NCBI GenBank assembly: GCA_963707015.1 | Contig: CAVPOO010000009.1 | Span: forward strand, 427,664-491,663 | Length of the DNA: 64,000 bases | From: CAVPOO01 sp963707015 | Lineage (GTDB): Bacteria > Pseudomonadota > Gammaproteobacteria > Thiohalobacterales > Thiohalobacteraceae | Direction of reading: 5' to 3' | Part shown: one piece after another, positions 17,837 through 27,154 of the stretch | Layout: every line of letters begins with the position of its first letter | Position numbering within the stretch: the first letter of the stretch is position 1 | Position numbers and translations under genes: made by a program | The notes under the pieces: model-generated | Databases searched by the model: none | Seen by the model: only the letters and a program-made list of their open reading frames with translations | Told to the model about the DNA's origin: nothing

Positions 17837-17950
17837 TCATAGACCTTGAGTCCGTGACCGGTGTCACGGGGGAGTTCAGTCCGGCGGGGAATGTCGCGCC
17901 CGGCAGCCCGTCCTCCAGGGCGGTGCGGTTCAACAAGCCGGAACGCCGCC

Positions 17951-19321
17951 TCAGTCAATGTCCGGCATGGCTTTCAGCTTGCGCCAGAGCGATACTCGGT
18001 CGATGCCCAGGATGTCAGCGGCCCGGGTGCGATTGCCGCCCGTATGCCTTAATACCCAGTGTATGTACTCGGCTTCGCGTTCCTCCAGGGTGGGAAGCCG
18101 CTCGCCTGCGCGGCGCACCACCTGCACGGCCCGCTCGGCGAGCGCCGGCGGCAACTGGGTGGGCGTAAGCTCCGTGCCGCTGGCCAGCGCCACACCCCGT
18201 TCGATCAGGTTTTCCAGCTCGCGTACGTTGCCCGGATAGTCATAGTCGCCGAGCAGCGCCATCGCTTCCGGCGTAATGTCGTCCACCGGCCGGTCCATGC
18301 GCCGGGCAATTCGTTTCAGAAAATAGTACGCCAGCAAGGGCACATCGTCGCGCCGCTCGGCGAGCGGGGGCAAATGCAGCGTGACTACGTCCAGCCGGAA
18401 GTAGAGATCATGACGAAAACGACCGGAGGCCACCTCGTCACGCAGATCGCGGTTGGTTGCAGCGACGAAACGCACATCGACCGCCGCGGGCTGTGTGCTG
18501 CCCAGTCGCTGAACCTCGCGTTCCTGGATCACCCGCAGCAACTTGATCTGCATCGCCAGCGACATTTCGCCGATTTCATCGAGAAACAGCGTGCCCCCAT
18601 CGGCGGATTCAATCAGGCCGGCGCGTGCCTCGCCGGCACCCGTGTACGCGCCTTTCTCGTGACCGAACAGTTCGTTGGCCAGCAGCTCTTCCTGGAGAGC
18701 ACCACAGTTGACTGCGACGAAGGGCGCGCTGGCACGTTCGCTATGCGCGTGGATATAGCGCGCCAGCAATTCCTTACCCGTGCCGGTCTCACCGGTGATC
18801 AGCGCGTTACAGTTGGTGGGTGCGATCTGCCGGGCGGTCGCCAGTAAACGGTGCATGACCGCATCCTGAGTGATGATGCGCAGGCCGCTGTGGCCTTCTG
18901 CCATCTGTTCGCGCAACTCCCGGTTTTCACGCTTGAGCCGCACCTGCTCCATGGCGTTGGCCACAATCTTGCGCACCTCATCCAGGCGAAATGGCTTGGC
19001 AATGTAGTAGTAGGCGCCCGCCTTGGTGGTTTGCACGGCCGAATCCAGGGTTGCATAGCCGGTGATAATGATCACCGCTGTATCAGCATCGAGTTTCAGC
19101 GCGCGTTGCAGAATGGCCATGCCGTCGGCGCGTTCCATGCGCAGGTCGGTCAGCACGACATCGAAGTGCCCGCCCTCCAGCGCCTCGATGCCGCCCGGGC
19201 CGGTGGTGCGGGTGGTGACTCTGTAGCCGAGTTTGCGGAAGGCGTGCGCCAGGTTTTCCACCGCGACCGCTTCGTCATCGACGATCAGCAAACTGCCCGT
19301 TGGTGTGGTCGGCGCACTCAT
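17951..19321 (-). CDS. NtrC-family sigma-54 response regulator
   Basis: 456 residues: receiver domain with Asp59 (VVLTDLRM), a central AAA+ domain with Walker A GETGTGKE, the sigma-54 contact loop GAYTGA and Walker B GGTLFLDEIG, and a C-terminal Fis-type helix-turn-helix (GGNRTRAADILGI). It activates sigma-54 promoters on phosphorylation. The gene follows the kinase gene with a 4-base overlap. The likely target is the divergent gene at 21037, which has a sigma-54 promoter and an upstream palindrome. Confidence 0.95.
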   Translation of the reverse strand: MSAPTTPTGSLLIVDDEAVAVENLAHAFRKLGYRVTTRTTGPGGIEALEGGHFDVVLTDLRMERADGMAILQRALKLDADTAVIIITGYATLDSAVQTTKAGAYYYIAKPFRLDEVRKIVANAMEQVRLKRENRELREQMAEGHSGLRIITQDAVMHRLLATARQIAPTNCNALITGETGTGKELLARYIHAHSERASAPFVAVNCGALQEELLANELFGHEKGAYTGAGEARAGLIESADGGTLFLDEIGEMSLAMQIKLLRVIQEREVQRLGSTQPAAVDVRFVAATNRDLRDEVASGRFRHDLYFRLDVVTLHLPPLAERRDDVPLLAYYFLKRIARRMDRPVDDITPEAMALLGDYDYPGNVRELENLIERGVALASGTELTPTQLPPALAERAVQVVRRAGERLPTLEEREAEYIHWVLRHTGGNRTRAADILGIDRVSLWRKLKAMPDID

Positions 19322-20787
19322 GTGTCGGTGTCTCCGCTGGGAAGCCGCAGCGTGATGCGGGTGCCTTTGCCCGGCGTGGATGTCACTGCAATACAGCCGG
19401 CATGCTCTTTGATGATTTCCTGAATAATGTAAAGACCAAGCCCCATTCCGCGCCCGGGTTCCCGGGTCGTGAAGAACGGGTCGAAGATATGCCGCAATAC
19501 CTCGGGGGCGATACCGGGGCCGTCGTCTTCGACGGTAATCTCCGCGAAGCGTCTGCCTTCCGATACCCGGCAGTCCGGGTCGCCCAGCACTTCCGCGCCA
19601 TCGGGCAGCGGTTGCCCCGGGTTGGCACAGTATGCCGCGGTAATCCGGATATCCACGCCGTCTCCGCCGGCATCGAGCGCATTGCGTACCAGGTTGATAA
19701 ACACCTGGTGCAGCCGCTGGGAGTCGCCGGTCACCATAAGGTCCCTTGGCACCTCGGTGTGCAGTCTGGCTGCATGACCGCGCAGGGTGCTGCCAAACAG
19801 CATGCGGGCGTTGTCGAGGACCTCTGCGACATGCACGGGTTTGAGGTCCAGCTCGCGCTGGCGCCCGTATTCCAGCAGCGCCAGCACGATGCGCCGGGCC
19901 CGTTCGGTCTCACTGTCGATCTGCTGCAGCCAGGTTTGCAGCTGTGCGCTGTCCGCGGACCCCAGCTCTTCCTGCAGCAGCTGGCAGGAGGACGAGATGT
20001 TCGACAGCGGGTTATTGAGCTCATGGGCGACACCGGCCGCCAGCGTTCCCAGCGAGGCCAGCTTTTCCGATTGCAGCAGGCGGCGCCGGCGGGCGTCCAG
20101 TTCCTTGAGCATGCGATTGAAGGCGTCGGCAAAGGCGACGAATTCCCGGTCTCGCGTGCCGGCCTCCAGGTGGTCGAAGCGTCCCTCGGCAATCGGCATC
20201 AGATGCGATTCCAGATGGCGCAACGGCGCCGTTACGGCGCGCGCGAGCAGTCGGCCCACCAGGTAGACCAGCACGCCGATCGCAAGAATCGACAGCAGCA
20301 GCCAGCCTCGGGCCTTGCGCACGGCGGCGGCCAGCGCCTTTCGTTCGAGGCGTGCAAAGCCGTCGACTGCCGATGAGATGCCTTGTCCCTTTTCCCGAAT
20401 CAGGGACTCCGTCACCGACCGGTGCCCCGGATCATTGTGCCAATTTTTTAGTAAGTCCCGGTAGCCGTGCAGCCCCTGGTCGAGGGTCTCGAGTTGGGCG
20501 GCCTGCGAGACGTCACTCAAGGCGGCCTGTTCGGTGCGCAGGATCTTCAGGGCCTTGGCCGCGTGATCATCGGCCTCGGACAGCGCGCCCGTGTCGGCAT
20601 AGAGAAAGAGGTTTTTCTCCTGGCGCCGCATTTCCAGCACGGCATCCTTCAGATCCGATACCGCGACCCCCTGGTGCACCTGTGTTTCGAGAAACAGCAG
20701 GTCGGATACGGCGATTCCGCATAGAATCAGCACGATGAACGCCAGGCTCGAATAAGCCAGCGTGATCTTTCCCCGCAGACTGGACAT
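19318..20787 (-). CDS. sensor histidine kinase of the NtrC-type system
   Basis: 489 residues: membrane helix about 10-30, periplasmic four-helix sensor region about 31-165, second helix about 168-185, HAMP, DHp with His in AAGVAHELNNPLSN, HATPase with N box (VNLVRNALDAGG), DDGPGIAP and GMGLGLYII. The periplasmic part looks like a 4HB/CHASE3-type helical sensor. First gene of the kinase-regulator operon; its start faces the sigma-54 promoter region of the USP-like gene. Confidence 0.93.
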   Translation of the reverse strand: MSSLRGKITLAYSSLAFIVLILCGIAVSDLLFLETQVHQGVAVSDLKDAVLEMRRQEKNLFLYADTGALSEADDHAAKALKILRTEQAALSDVSQAAQLETLDQGLHGYRDLLKNWHNDPGHRSVTESLIREKGQGISSAVDGFARLERKALAAAVRKARGWLLLSILAIGVLVYLVGRLLARAVTAPLRHLESHLMPIAEGRFDHLEAGTRDREFVAFADAFNRMLKELDARRRRLLQSEKLASLGTLAAGVAHELNNPLSNISSSCQLLQEELGSADSAQLQTWLQQIDSETERARRIVLALLEYGRQRELDLKPVHVAEVLDNARMLFGSTLRGHAARLHTEVPRDLMVTGDSQRLHQVFINLVRNALDAGGDGVDIRITAAYCANPGQPLPDGAEVLGDPDCRVSEGRRFAEITVEDDGPGIAPEVLRHIFDPFFTTREPGRGMGLGLYIIQEIIKEHAGCIAVTSTPGKGTRITLRLPSGDTDT

Positions 20788-20900
20788 TCAGGGTGCACCG
20801 CCGTTTCAAAGTGCAAACATGCGTTGCAAAGAGTAACACCGCAACATTTCCGCGACAAAGGCCTTATTTACCGGCGATGGTTCATGGCGGGCCAATCGGG

Positions 20901-20917
20901 TGTTGCACTGTGCAACA
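20901..20917. promoter_or_regulatory. palindromic upstream activator site
   Basis: A perfect palindrome tgttgcac-t-gtgcaaca (8-bp arms, one-base centre), centred about 75 bases upstream of the -12 GC of the sigma-54 promoter at 20970. A related split half-site pair (gttgc...gcaac) occurs at 20823-20845. The placement suits enhancer binding by the adjacent NtrC-type regulator. Binding is inferred. Confidence 0.6.
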
Positions 20918-20969
20918 GACGGCCCGCGACTCAGGCTCAAAAATAACTTATAAAACAATAGGATAAATA

Positions 20970-20985
20970 TGGTACGCGAATTGCT
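20970..20985 (+). promoter_or_regulatory. sigma-54 (-24/-12) promoter of the USP-like gene
   Basis: tggtacgcgaattgct fits TGG-N9-TTGC with GG-N10-GC spacing; only one base differs from TGGCACG-N4-TTGC. It lies 51 bases upstream of ATG 21037 and next to a divergent sigma-54 regulator gene and a strong palindrome, which raises confidence. Confidence 0.75.
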
Positions 20986-21036
20986 CAGGTTAATATGACA
21001 GAGGCTCATTCTGTGGCGTAAATCGGAGTTGGCATC

Positions 21037-21594
21037 ATGAAGAAGTTAAGCGACGCGTTGAAGCGCATGCTCACCGGACTTGCCTACCAGGATGCCGGGG
21101 AGTTCCTGACGACGCACCAGAAGTGGCAGACTCTCAACAGCGGTCGTCGGGCAGAAAAGCCATCGCCGTCGGTACAGCCTGCTGTCGCGCGTCGACCGTC
21201 TGCCAGACGCGTTGCGCTGATCAGCGACGGGCGCAACGCGGACGGTGCATTCGACTTCGCGTTGCAGGCCTGCCATCGACAGGGCGCCCAGCTGGACCTG
21301 TTGCTGCACGGGCCGGTGAGGGCCACCGATATCGCTGCACTGGTGAGGCGGGTGCAGCGCGAAGGGCTGGTCTGCCGGCGCATCGTGCTATCCGGTAACC
21401 CGGCGAATGCGATTCTGGCGCACATGGAAAAACAGCTCTCCCTGCTTTATCTTGTGGCATCGCCGGACGACGCGGCCGCGAGGGAACTGGTTGAGAAACT
21501 CGCACTCGCCCGCGGCAAACGTCACCTCGCCGTGCCCCTGGTACTGATCGAGGATAGACCGAAGGAACGGCTGGCGGCCGCCTGCGCTTTGTGA
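21037..21594 (+). CDS. USP-like (universal stress-type) protein
   Basis: 185 residues. Positions about 55-175 have the alpha/beta pattern of universal stress proteins (ARRVALISDGRNADGAFDFAL, then a middle strand SLLYLVASPDD, then LAVPLVLIEDR). The nucleotide-binding glycine motif typical of ATP-binding USPs is not obvious. The N-terminal 50 residues are basic and predicted helical. No signal peptide. It has its own sigma-54 promoter and is the first gene after the two-component system. Exact function unknown. Confidence 0.6.
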   Translation: MKKLSDALKRMLTGLAYQDAGEFLTTHQKWQTLNSGRRAEKPSPSVQPAVARRPSARRVALISDGRNADGAFDFALQACHRQGAQLDLLLHGPVRATDIAALVRRVQREGLVCRRIVLSGNPANAILAHMEKQLSLLYLVASPDDAAARELVEKLALARGKRHLAVPLVLIEDRPKERLAAACAL

Positions 21595-21609
21595 GGGGCC
21601 AATCATGAG

Positions 21610-21890
21610 TTGCATGACACCCCCACGGGGTGCGGCTGGCTGGTGTTGTGTCTCAACGGGTTTCCCGCGGTTGATCGACGGGATTTTCTCGCGGATCTGC
21701 TGACTGGTTTAACCGGCGCACTTCTCGTGCAGCCGCAGGGTGTGGTATTTGTCACCCTTGCCGGTATGCCACCGCAATGCAATACGGTTTTGTGCCGATA
21801 TGACCCCGGCCATCGTGGCGGCCTTGTTCGGCTCGTCGAGACACCGCGTCTTCGGAGCCACCACTCAATCTGTGCAGGATGCGGGAAACG
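21610..21890 (+). pseudogene. SulP-family anion permease, frameshifted 5' remnant
   Basis: The frame starting at 21610 gives FPAVDRRDFLADLLTGLTG, then ALLVQPQGVVFVTLAGMPPQ, which is the canonical start of SulP sulfate/bicarbonate permeases (first helix, PQG, AGMPPQ). Around 21790-21797 the similarity jumps to the next frame, which continues MTPAIVAALFGSSRHRVFG, again as in SulP. Similarity then ends near 21885 and the rest of the roughly 500-residue permease is missing. So this is a truncated and frameshifted relic. It sits between the USP-like gene and the SLC13 carrier. Confidence 0.8.
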
Positions 21891-21969
21891 CATCCTGCAT
21901 GAATGCCACCCGCCCCTGTGTGGCGAGCAGACACTGCATTGTTCGAAAGACATGTGAGGAGTAGAAACC

Positions 21970-23955
21970 TTGGTTACCTTAGCTGATGAAGAGAGTGTGG
22001 TTCCCCGGTCAGGGGGACTGAATCACAAACAATGGATTGCGGCAGTGGTGTTCGTGCTGGCCGCGCTTTCCATGACCAGGATTGTGCCGACGATTGAAGT
22101 CGCCTGGGTGAGCGGCGTGTTGCTGCTGACTATCTACCTGTTTGCCTTCGAAGTGGTGGGGGTGGACGTGGCGGCCGCCACGATCATGGTCCTGCTCGGA
22201 CTGACCTCACTGCTGGCGCCCCTCATGGGACTGGAACAGGGTCTCGTGGATACCCGACATCTGTTCGACGGTTTCTCGTCCAACGCGGTGATCTCCATCA
22301 TCGCGGTGATGATAATCGGCGCCAGTCTGGACAAGACCGGCATCATGAGTAAGGTGGCAGGTTTTATCCTGAAGATTGGCGGTACCAGCGAGGGGCGGAT
22401 TATTCCCATCATCTCCGGCGCCGTGGGTATCATTTCCAGCTTCATGCAAAACGTCGGAGCTGCCGCTTTGTTCCTGCCAGTGGTTTCGCGTATCTCCGCA
22501 CGGTCCGGCTTACCCATGTCGCGCCTGCTGATGCCCATGGGGTTCTGCGCCATCCTCGGCGGTACGGTGACCATGGTGGGTTCCAGCCCGCTCATCCTGC
22601 TTAACGATCTGATCCTCACCTCGAACAAGGCGTTGCCGGCAGGCGAGCAAATGGCAACCTGGTCGCTGTTTTCGGTCACGCCTATCGGCCTGGTGCTGGT
22701 GGCCACCGGCATTATTTATTTTGTCCTGGCGGGGCGCCTGGTATTGCCTGCCGCCGCCAAGGAGGACGGTTCCACGGCGGGCAATACCATGCGCTACTTT
22801 CGCGATGTCTACGGCCTGAACTATGACCTGTTCGAGGTGGTGGTACCACCGGACAGCCCGCTGGTGGGCAAGCAACTCGATGATGTGGAGCACGAGGGGC
22901 GTTTGCGTGTCATCGCCGCCTTGCGCGGCAGCGACGACTTGCGCATCGGGCCCGGCAGCCTGGCGCGTGACGTCGGCATCGAGGCGGGCACCGTGCTGGG
23001 TATTCTGGCCGCGCCCAAGAATCTCAACGCCTTCGTCGAGCGCTACAAGCTCCAGCAGCGCAAAGACATTAAGACCTTCATCGAGATCCTGGCCTCCACC
23101 AAGGCCGGCATCGGTGAGGTCGTGATTCCCCCCGGTTCCAAACTGATCGGCAACAGTGCCCGCGATGTGTGGATGCGCAAGACCTACGGGATTGCCCTGA
23201 TTGCCCTGCATCGCAACGGCGAGACCCTGCGTGAGGGGGACGGGATCCGCGACCTGCCGCTGCAGGCAGGCGACACCCTGGTGGTGCACACCACCTGGGA
23301 TGCGCTGGCGCGACTGGAGAAGGATCGCAACTTCGTGGTGGTAACCACCGAGTATCCTCACGAAGAGCTGCGGCCGCACAAGCTGGGCTGGGCGCTGCTG
23401 TTCTTCACGGTTGCGCTTTCCCTGGTCCTGTTCACTGACATCCGCCTGTCGGTCGCCCTGATGACGGGGGCGATGGGTATGGTGCTTTCCGGAGTGCTCA
23501 GCATCGAAGAGGCCTACGAGGCGGTCAGCTGGAAAACGGTGTTCCTGCTGGCCTCGTTGATTCCCCTGGGGCTGGCAGTGGAAACGTCCGGTACCGCAAA
23601 GTGGATCGCCGACCAGACCCTTTCGGTCGTGGGTCACATGCCGATCTGGGTTATTCAGACGGCAGTCGCGGTGCTGGCTACGTTCTTCACGCTGGTGATG
23701 TCCAACGTCGGGGCGACCGTGCTGCTCGTGCCGCTGGCGGTGAACATCGCTGTCGGTGCAGGCGCAAACCCGGCGGTGTTCGCGCTGACGGTAGCCATCG
23801 CCACCTCAAATTCCTTCCTGATCCCGACGCACCAGGTCAACGCCCTGATCATGGGGCCGGCTGGTTACCGGGTGGCTGATTTTCTGCGCGCCGGTGGTGT
23901 CATGACCGTATTGTTCCTCATCATGATGATGGTGATGATGTCGATCCTCTTCTGA
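21970..23955 (+). CDS. SLC13/DASS-family carrier with two RCK-C (TrkA-C) domains
   Basis: 661 residues: about five helices, a cytoplasmic middle (about 275-455) with two RCK-C modules (SPLVGKQLDDVEHEGRLRV and SKLIGNSARDVWMRKTYGI), and a second set of about six helices. The repeated hairpin motifs SSFMQNVGAAALFLPV and VMSNVGATVLLVPL with downstream SSPL and TSNSFLIPTHQ are those of the SLC13 fold, which moves sulfate, dicarboxylates or related anions with Na+. Start TTG 21970 follows aggag with 9-base spacing. It lies directly after the SulP remnant and 10 bases before nhaD. The anion is not determined; sulfate or thiosulfate would fit the context. Confidence 0.88.
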   Translation: MVTLADEESVVPRSGGLNHKQWIAAVVFVLAALSMTRIVPTIEVAWVSGVLLLTIYLFAFEVVGVDVAAATIMVLLGLTSLLAPLMGLEQGLVDTRHLFDGFSSNAVISIIAVMIIGASLDKTGIMSKVAGFILKIGGTSEGRIIPIISGAVGIISSFMQNVGAAALFLPVVSRISARSGLPMSRLLMPMGFCAILGGTVTMVGSSPLILLNDLILTSNKALPAGEQMATWSLFSVTPIGLVLVATGIIYFVLAGRLVLPAAAKEDGSTAGNTMRYFRDVYGLNYDLFEVVVPPDSPLVGKQLDDVEHEGRLRVIAALRGSDDLRIGPGSLARDVGIEAGTVLGILAAPKNLNAFVERYKLQQRKDIKTFIEILASTKAGIGEVVIPPGSKLIGNSARDVWMRKTYGIALIALHRNGETLREGDGIRDLPLQAGDTLVVHTTWDALARLEKDRNFVVVTTEYPHEELRPHKLGWALLFFTVALSLVLFTDIRLSVALMTGAMGMVLSGVLSIEEAYEAVSWKTVFLLASLIPLGLAVETSGTAKWIADQTLSVVGHMPIWVIQTAVAVLATFFTLVMSNVGATVLLVPLAVNIAVGAGANPAVFALTVAIATSNSFLIPTHQVNALIMGPAGYRVADFLRAGGVMTVLFLIMMMVMMSILF

Positions 23956-23965
23956 GTACGTCGCG

Positions 23966-25393
23966 ATGCAGAATGACAGCGCTCTCATGAGGCTTAGCCC
24001 TCTGCTCGCGACTGCACTGCTGCCGCGCGCGGCCCTGGCCAGCAGTGAGGCGGCCGACAGGCTGGACCTGACAGCGCACGGTGTGGGGCTGTTCGCGATC
24101 GTCGTGTTCCTGCTGGCCTACCTGCTGGTAATGGCCGAGGAATTCACGCACCTGCGCAAATCCAAGCCGGTGATCATTGCTGCAGGTCTCATCTGGGCTG
24201 CAATCGGCTGGGTCTATGCGGCCGACGGGATCACGGGTGTGGCTGAGCACGCGGTACGCCAGAACCTGCTGGAGTATGCCGAGTTAATGCTGTTCCTGCT
24301 GGTGGCGATGACCTATATCAACGCAATGGAGGAACGGCTGGTGTTCGATGCCCTGCGCGCCTGGCTGATCGGCAAGGGTTTCGGTTTCCGCAAACTGTTC
24401 TGGATGACCGGATTCCTGGCGTTCTTCATCTCACCGGTGGCGGATAACCTGACGACCGCGCTGCTGATGTGTGCCGTGGTACTCGCCGTGGGGGGCACCA
24501 ACCGCCGTTTTGTCAGTCTGACCTGCATCAATATCGTCGTCGGCGCAAACGCCGGTGGTGCCTTCAGTCCTTTTGGCGACATCACCACGCTCATGGTCTG
24601 GCAAAAGGGTATGGTGGAGTTCTCGACCTTCTTCGCGCTGTTTATTCCCTCGCTGGTCAACTTTGTGGTGCCGGCTCTGTTCATGCATTTCGCGGTCCCG
24701 AACCTCAAGCCTGCAACGGGTGGCGAAACGGTAATGATGCAGCGCGGAGCGCGCCGCATTATAGGCTTGTTCCTGGCCACCATCATCACGGCCGTCAGCT
24801 TCCACAACTTCCTGCAGCTTCCGCCTGTGCTGGGCATGCTGACCGGGCTGGGTTACCTGCAACTGTTCGGTTTCTTCTTGAAGAAGACAGCCCGCCGCGA
24901 CCGTCACCGCCCGGATAACATCGAACACGATGGACAGATGGGCGACGTCGTGCCCTTCGACGTTTTCAATCGCGTAGCCCGCGCCGAGTGGGACACCCTG
25001 CTGTTCTTCTATGGTGTGGTCCTGTGTGTTGGCGGGCTCGGGTTTATCGGTTACCTCAGTCTGGCATCCGAGCTCATGTATACCGGCTGGGGTGCCACGG
25101 CCGCCAACGTCGCGGTCGGAGTGATCTCGGCGATTGTCGACAATATCCCGGTCATGTTCGCGGTATTGAGCATGAACCCCGATATGCCGGTCGGGCAGTG
25201 GCTGCTGGTGACGCTGACCGCCGGGGTGGGTGGCAGCCTGCTCTCGATCGGTTCGGCGGCCGGTGTTGCGCTGATGGGGCAGGCACGGGGCCAATATACG
25301 TTTTTCGGTCACCTCAAGTGGACGCCGGTCATTGCGCTCGGTTATGTCGCCAGCGTCCTGTGTCACCTGTGGATCAATGACACCCTGTTTTGA
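23966..25393 (+). CDS. nhaD: NhaD-type Na+/H+ antiporter
   Basis: 475 residues with a signal-like first segment and about 12 membrane helices. It carries the ion-transporter motifs FFISPVADNLTTALLMCAVV and NIVVGANAGGAFSPFGDITT in the first half and SAIVDNIPVMFAVLSM near the end. NhaD exports Na+ or Li+ and is common in marine, halophilic and alkaliphilic proteobacteria. It lies 10 bases after the SLC13 carrier, so the two are probably co-transcribed: sodium-coupled uptake plus sodium export. Confidence 0.92.
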   Translation: MQNDSALMRLSPLLATALLPRAALASSEAADRLDLTAHGVGLFAIVVFLLAYLLVMAEEFTHLRKSKPVIIAAGLIWAAIGWVYAADGITGVAEHAVRQNLLEYAELMLFLLVAMTYINAMEERLVFDALRAWLIGKGFGFRKLFWMTGFLAFFISPVADNLTTALLMCAVVLAVGGTNRRFVSLTCINIVVGANAGGAFSPFGDITTLMVWQKGMVEFSTFFALFIPSLVNFVVPALFMHFAVPNLKPATGGETVMMQRGARRIIGLFLATIITAVSFHNFLQLPPVLGMLTGLGYLQLFGFFLKKTARRDRHRPDNIEHDGQMGDVVPFDVFNRVARAEWDTLLFFYGVVLCVGGLGFIGYLSLASELMYTGWGATAANVAVGVISAIVDNIPVMFAVLSMNPDMPVGQWLLVTLTAGVGGSLLSIGSAAGVALMGQARGQYTFFGHLKWTPVIALGYVASVLCHLWINDTLF

Positions 25394-25726
25394 GAAGCTC
25401 TCGGCGCCAGGGCAACAATGATGACGCCAGAGAGACGGAAAAGCGCGCTCTGAATCCTACATTCGCGGCGGCGTTTACCCGGCCTGTGCGGAGCGATCGG
25501 GCTTGCGCTGCAACCAACGGGCCCCGGCGGATATACCTGACCCCGAGCGAGGCCGGGCCGGACCGCAACCGACGCAGGCAGCCTGCCCGTCAGCCGGCGG
25601 GCGGGACATCGCTGCGACTTGCGTTGCACGCGGCTGCCGCGCCCCGTCCTGGCGCGTCCGCATGCGCGCGCGGATTCGCTCTGATAGAATCCGCGACACG
25701 GCAACCCCGACGGGAAGCATCGCAGC
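25394..25726. other. intergenic region
   Basis: About 330 bases of GC-rich sequence after nhaD. A long open frame runs through it on the plus strand but it is out of frame with the perM gene it overlaps and has no plausible product. Nothing else recognised. Confidence 0.3.
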
Positions 25727-26851
25727 ATGAGCAATTCCAATCCGTCGCTGGACGACGAGCGGTTCTTGAGAAGAGCCATGGAGGCAACCGTTCGCATCGG
25801 CGTGCTGTTTCTGCTGGTGGCCTGGTGTTTCCGGATCATTCAGCCGTTTTTCATTGCCATCGTCTGGGGCATGATCATCGCGGTGGCCAGCGTTCCCGGC
25901 TACCGCTGGCTGGAGACCCGACTGGGTGGGCGCGCAAATCTGGCGGCGATACTCGCGACCCTGCTGCTGCTGACCATTCTGGTGGTGCCCACGGTCATGC
26001 TGTCCGATACCCTGGTGGCGAGTGTCACCGCGCTGTCACAACAATTGACGGCTGGCACCCTGAGTATTCCACCTCCACCCGAAGTGGTTGCCGGCTGGCC
26101 GGTTATCGGCAAGTCGCTGGCCGCTTTCTGGCAACTGGCTTCCACCAATCTCCAGGCGGCCCTGGAACAGATTGCTCCCCATCTCCGGGCGGCCGGTACC
26201 TGGCTGCTTTCGGCGGCGGCCGGGGTCGGTTTCGGTATCCTGCAGTTCGTGGCGGCGATCATCATCGCCGGTCTGTTTCTTGCCCATTCTGCCAGCGGCG
26301 AGCGCTACGCCCTGGCCATCGCCACCCGGCTGGCCGGGAAACGGGGTCAGGAATTCGCGAATCTCGCGGAAGAGACCGTGCGCAGCGTAGCGCGCGGAAT
26401 CCTCGGTGTGGCCTTTATCCAGGCGGTCGCGGCCGGGCTGGGCTTCCTCGTGGTGGGCCTGCCGGGGGCAGGGTTCTGGGCACTGCTGTGTCTGCTGTTC
26501 AGCACGATTCAACTCGGCGTCGGTCTGGTCACGATTCCGGCGGCCATCTATGTGATGTACACCGCAGATACTCTGCCCGCCGTGATCTTCCTGGTCTGGA
26601 GCATCCTGGTCACCCTGCTCGACAACCTGCTCAAGCCTGTCCTGCTCGGCCGTGGCGTCAACATACCCATGATTGTCATCTTCGTCGGTGCTATCGGCGG
26701 ATTCATTACCTCTGGCATCATTGGCCTGTTTACCGGGGCGGTGGTCCTGGTGCTCGGGTTCAAGCTGTTCGTGGCCTGGCTGCACGAGGATACGGGGGCT
26801 AAAGAGGAGGCGGCGGCTGCGTCGGTGAGCCGCCAGCCATCGGCCTCCTGA
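25727..26851 (+). CDS. AI-2E/PerM family transporter
   Basis: 374 residues with about eight membrane helices: a first pair near 20-60, a long extracytoplasmic helical part (about 85-155) and a conserved C-terminal bundle with GLPGAGFWALLCLL and the late motif VLLGRGVNIPMIVIFVGAIG, which is diagnostic of the family. Members include the autoinducer-2 exporter TqsA and Na+/H+ antiporter-like proteins; the substrate cannot be read from sequence. Monocistronic. Confidence 0.9.
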   Translation: MSNSNPSLDDERFLRRAMEATVRIGVLFLLVAWCFRIIQPFFIAIVWGMIIAVASVPGYRWLETRLGGRANLAAILATLLLLTILVVPTVMLSDTLVASVTALSQQLTAGTLSIPPPPEVVAGWPVIGKSLAAFWQLASTNLQAALEQIAPHLRAAGTWLLSAAAGVGFGILQFVAAIIIAGLFLAHSASGERYALAIATRLAGKRGQEFANLAEETVRSVARGILGVAFIQAVAAGLGFLVVGLPGAGFWALLCLLFSTIQLGVGLVTIPAAIYVMYTADTLPAVIFLVWSILVTLLDNLLKPVLLGRGVNIPMIVIFVGAIGGFITSGIIGLFTGAVVLVLGFKLFVAWLHEDTGAKEEAAAASVSRQPSAS

Positions 26852-27154
26852 ACGGCGCCACCGGGAAACCATGCCGGCTCGCTGCCGGCGTCGACAGATG
26901 CGCCGTGGCATGGCGGTTCGGTGGGGAAAGCGCGTCGGACACGGGCGTCTGGCGCGGACAGTCATCGACGCGGCCTGAACTCGGCGCAGGGAAGCCGGGC
27001 GGCCAGAAGTGGAAATTCCAAGTGTCTGATTTCGTCCCTGACGGTCTGGCAGAACGAAGGCGCAGCTGCGCAGATCGCGGCGTGCAGCAGCTGCTTGCAG
27101 CCGGACAGGCCGCCGCCGGCATACAATTCCAGTTCATCAACCTGCAGACGCAAC

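Noticed and set aside
17850..17875. Hairpin ccgtgac-cggt-gtcacgg between the discoidin-like and NtrC-type genes
   Set aside because: A neat 7-bp stem but no T run on either strand; possibly a protein site or chance.
25390..26802. 470-residue plus-strand open frame over the perM gene
   Set aside because: It is a frame-shifted shadow of the well-supported PerM coding sequence.
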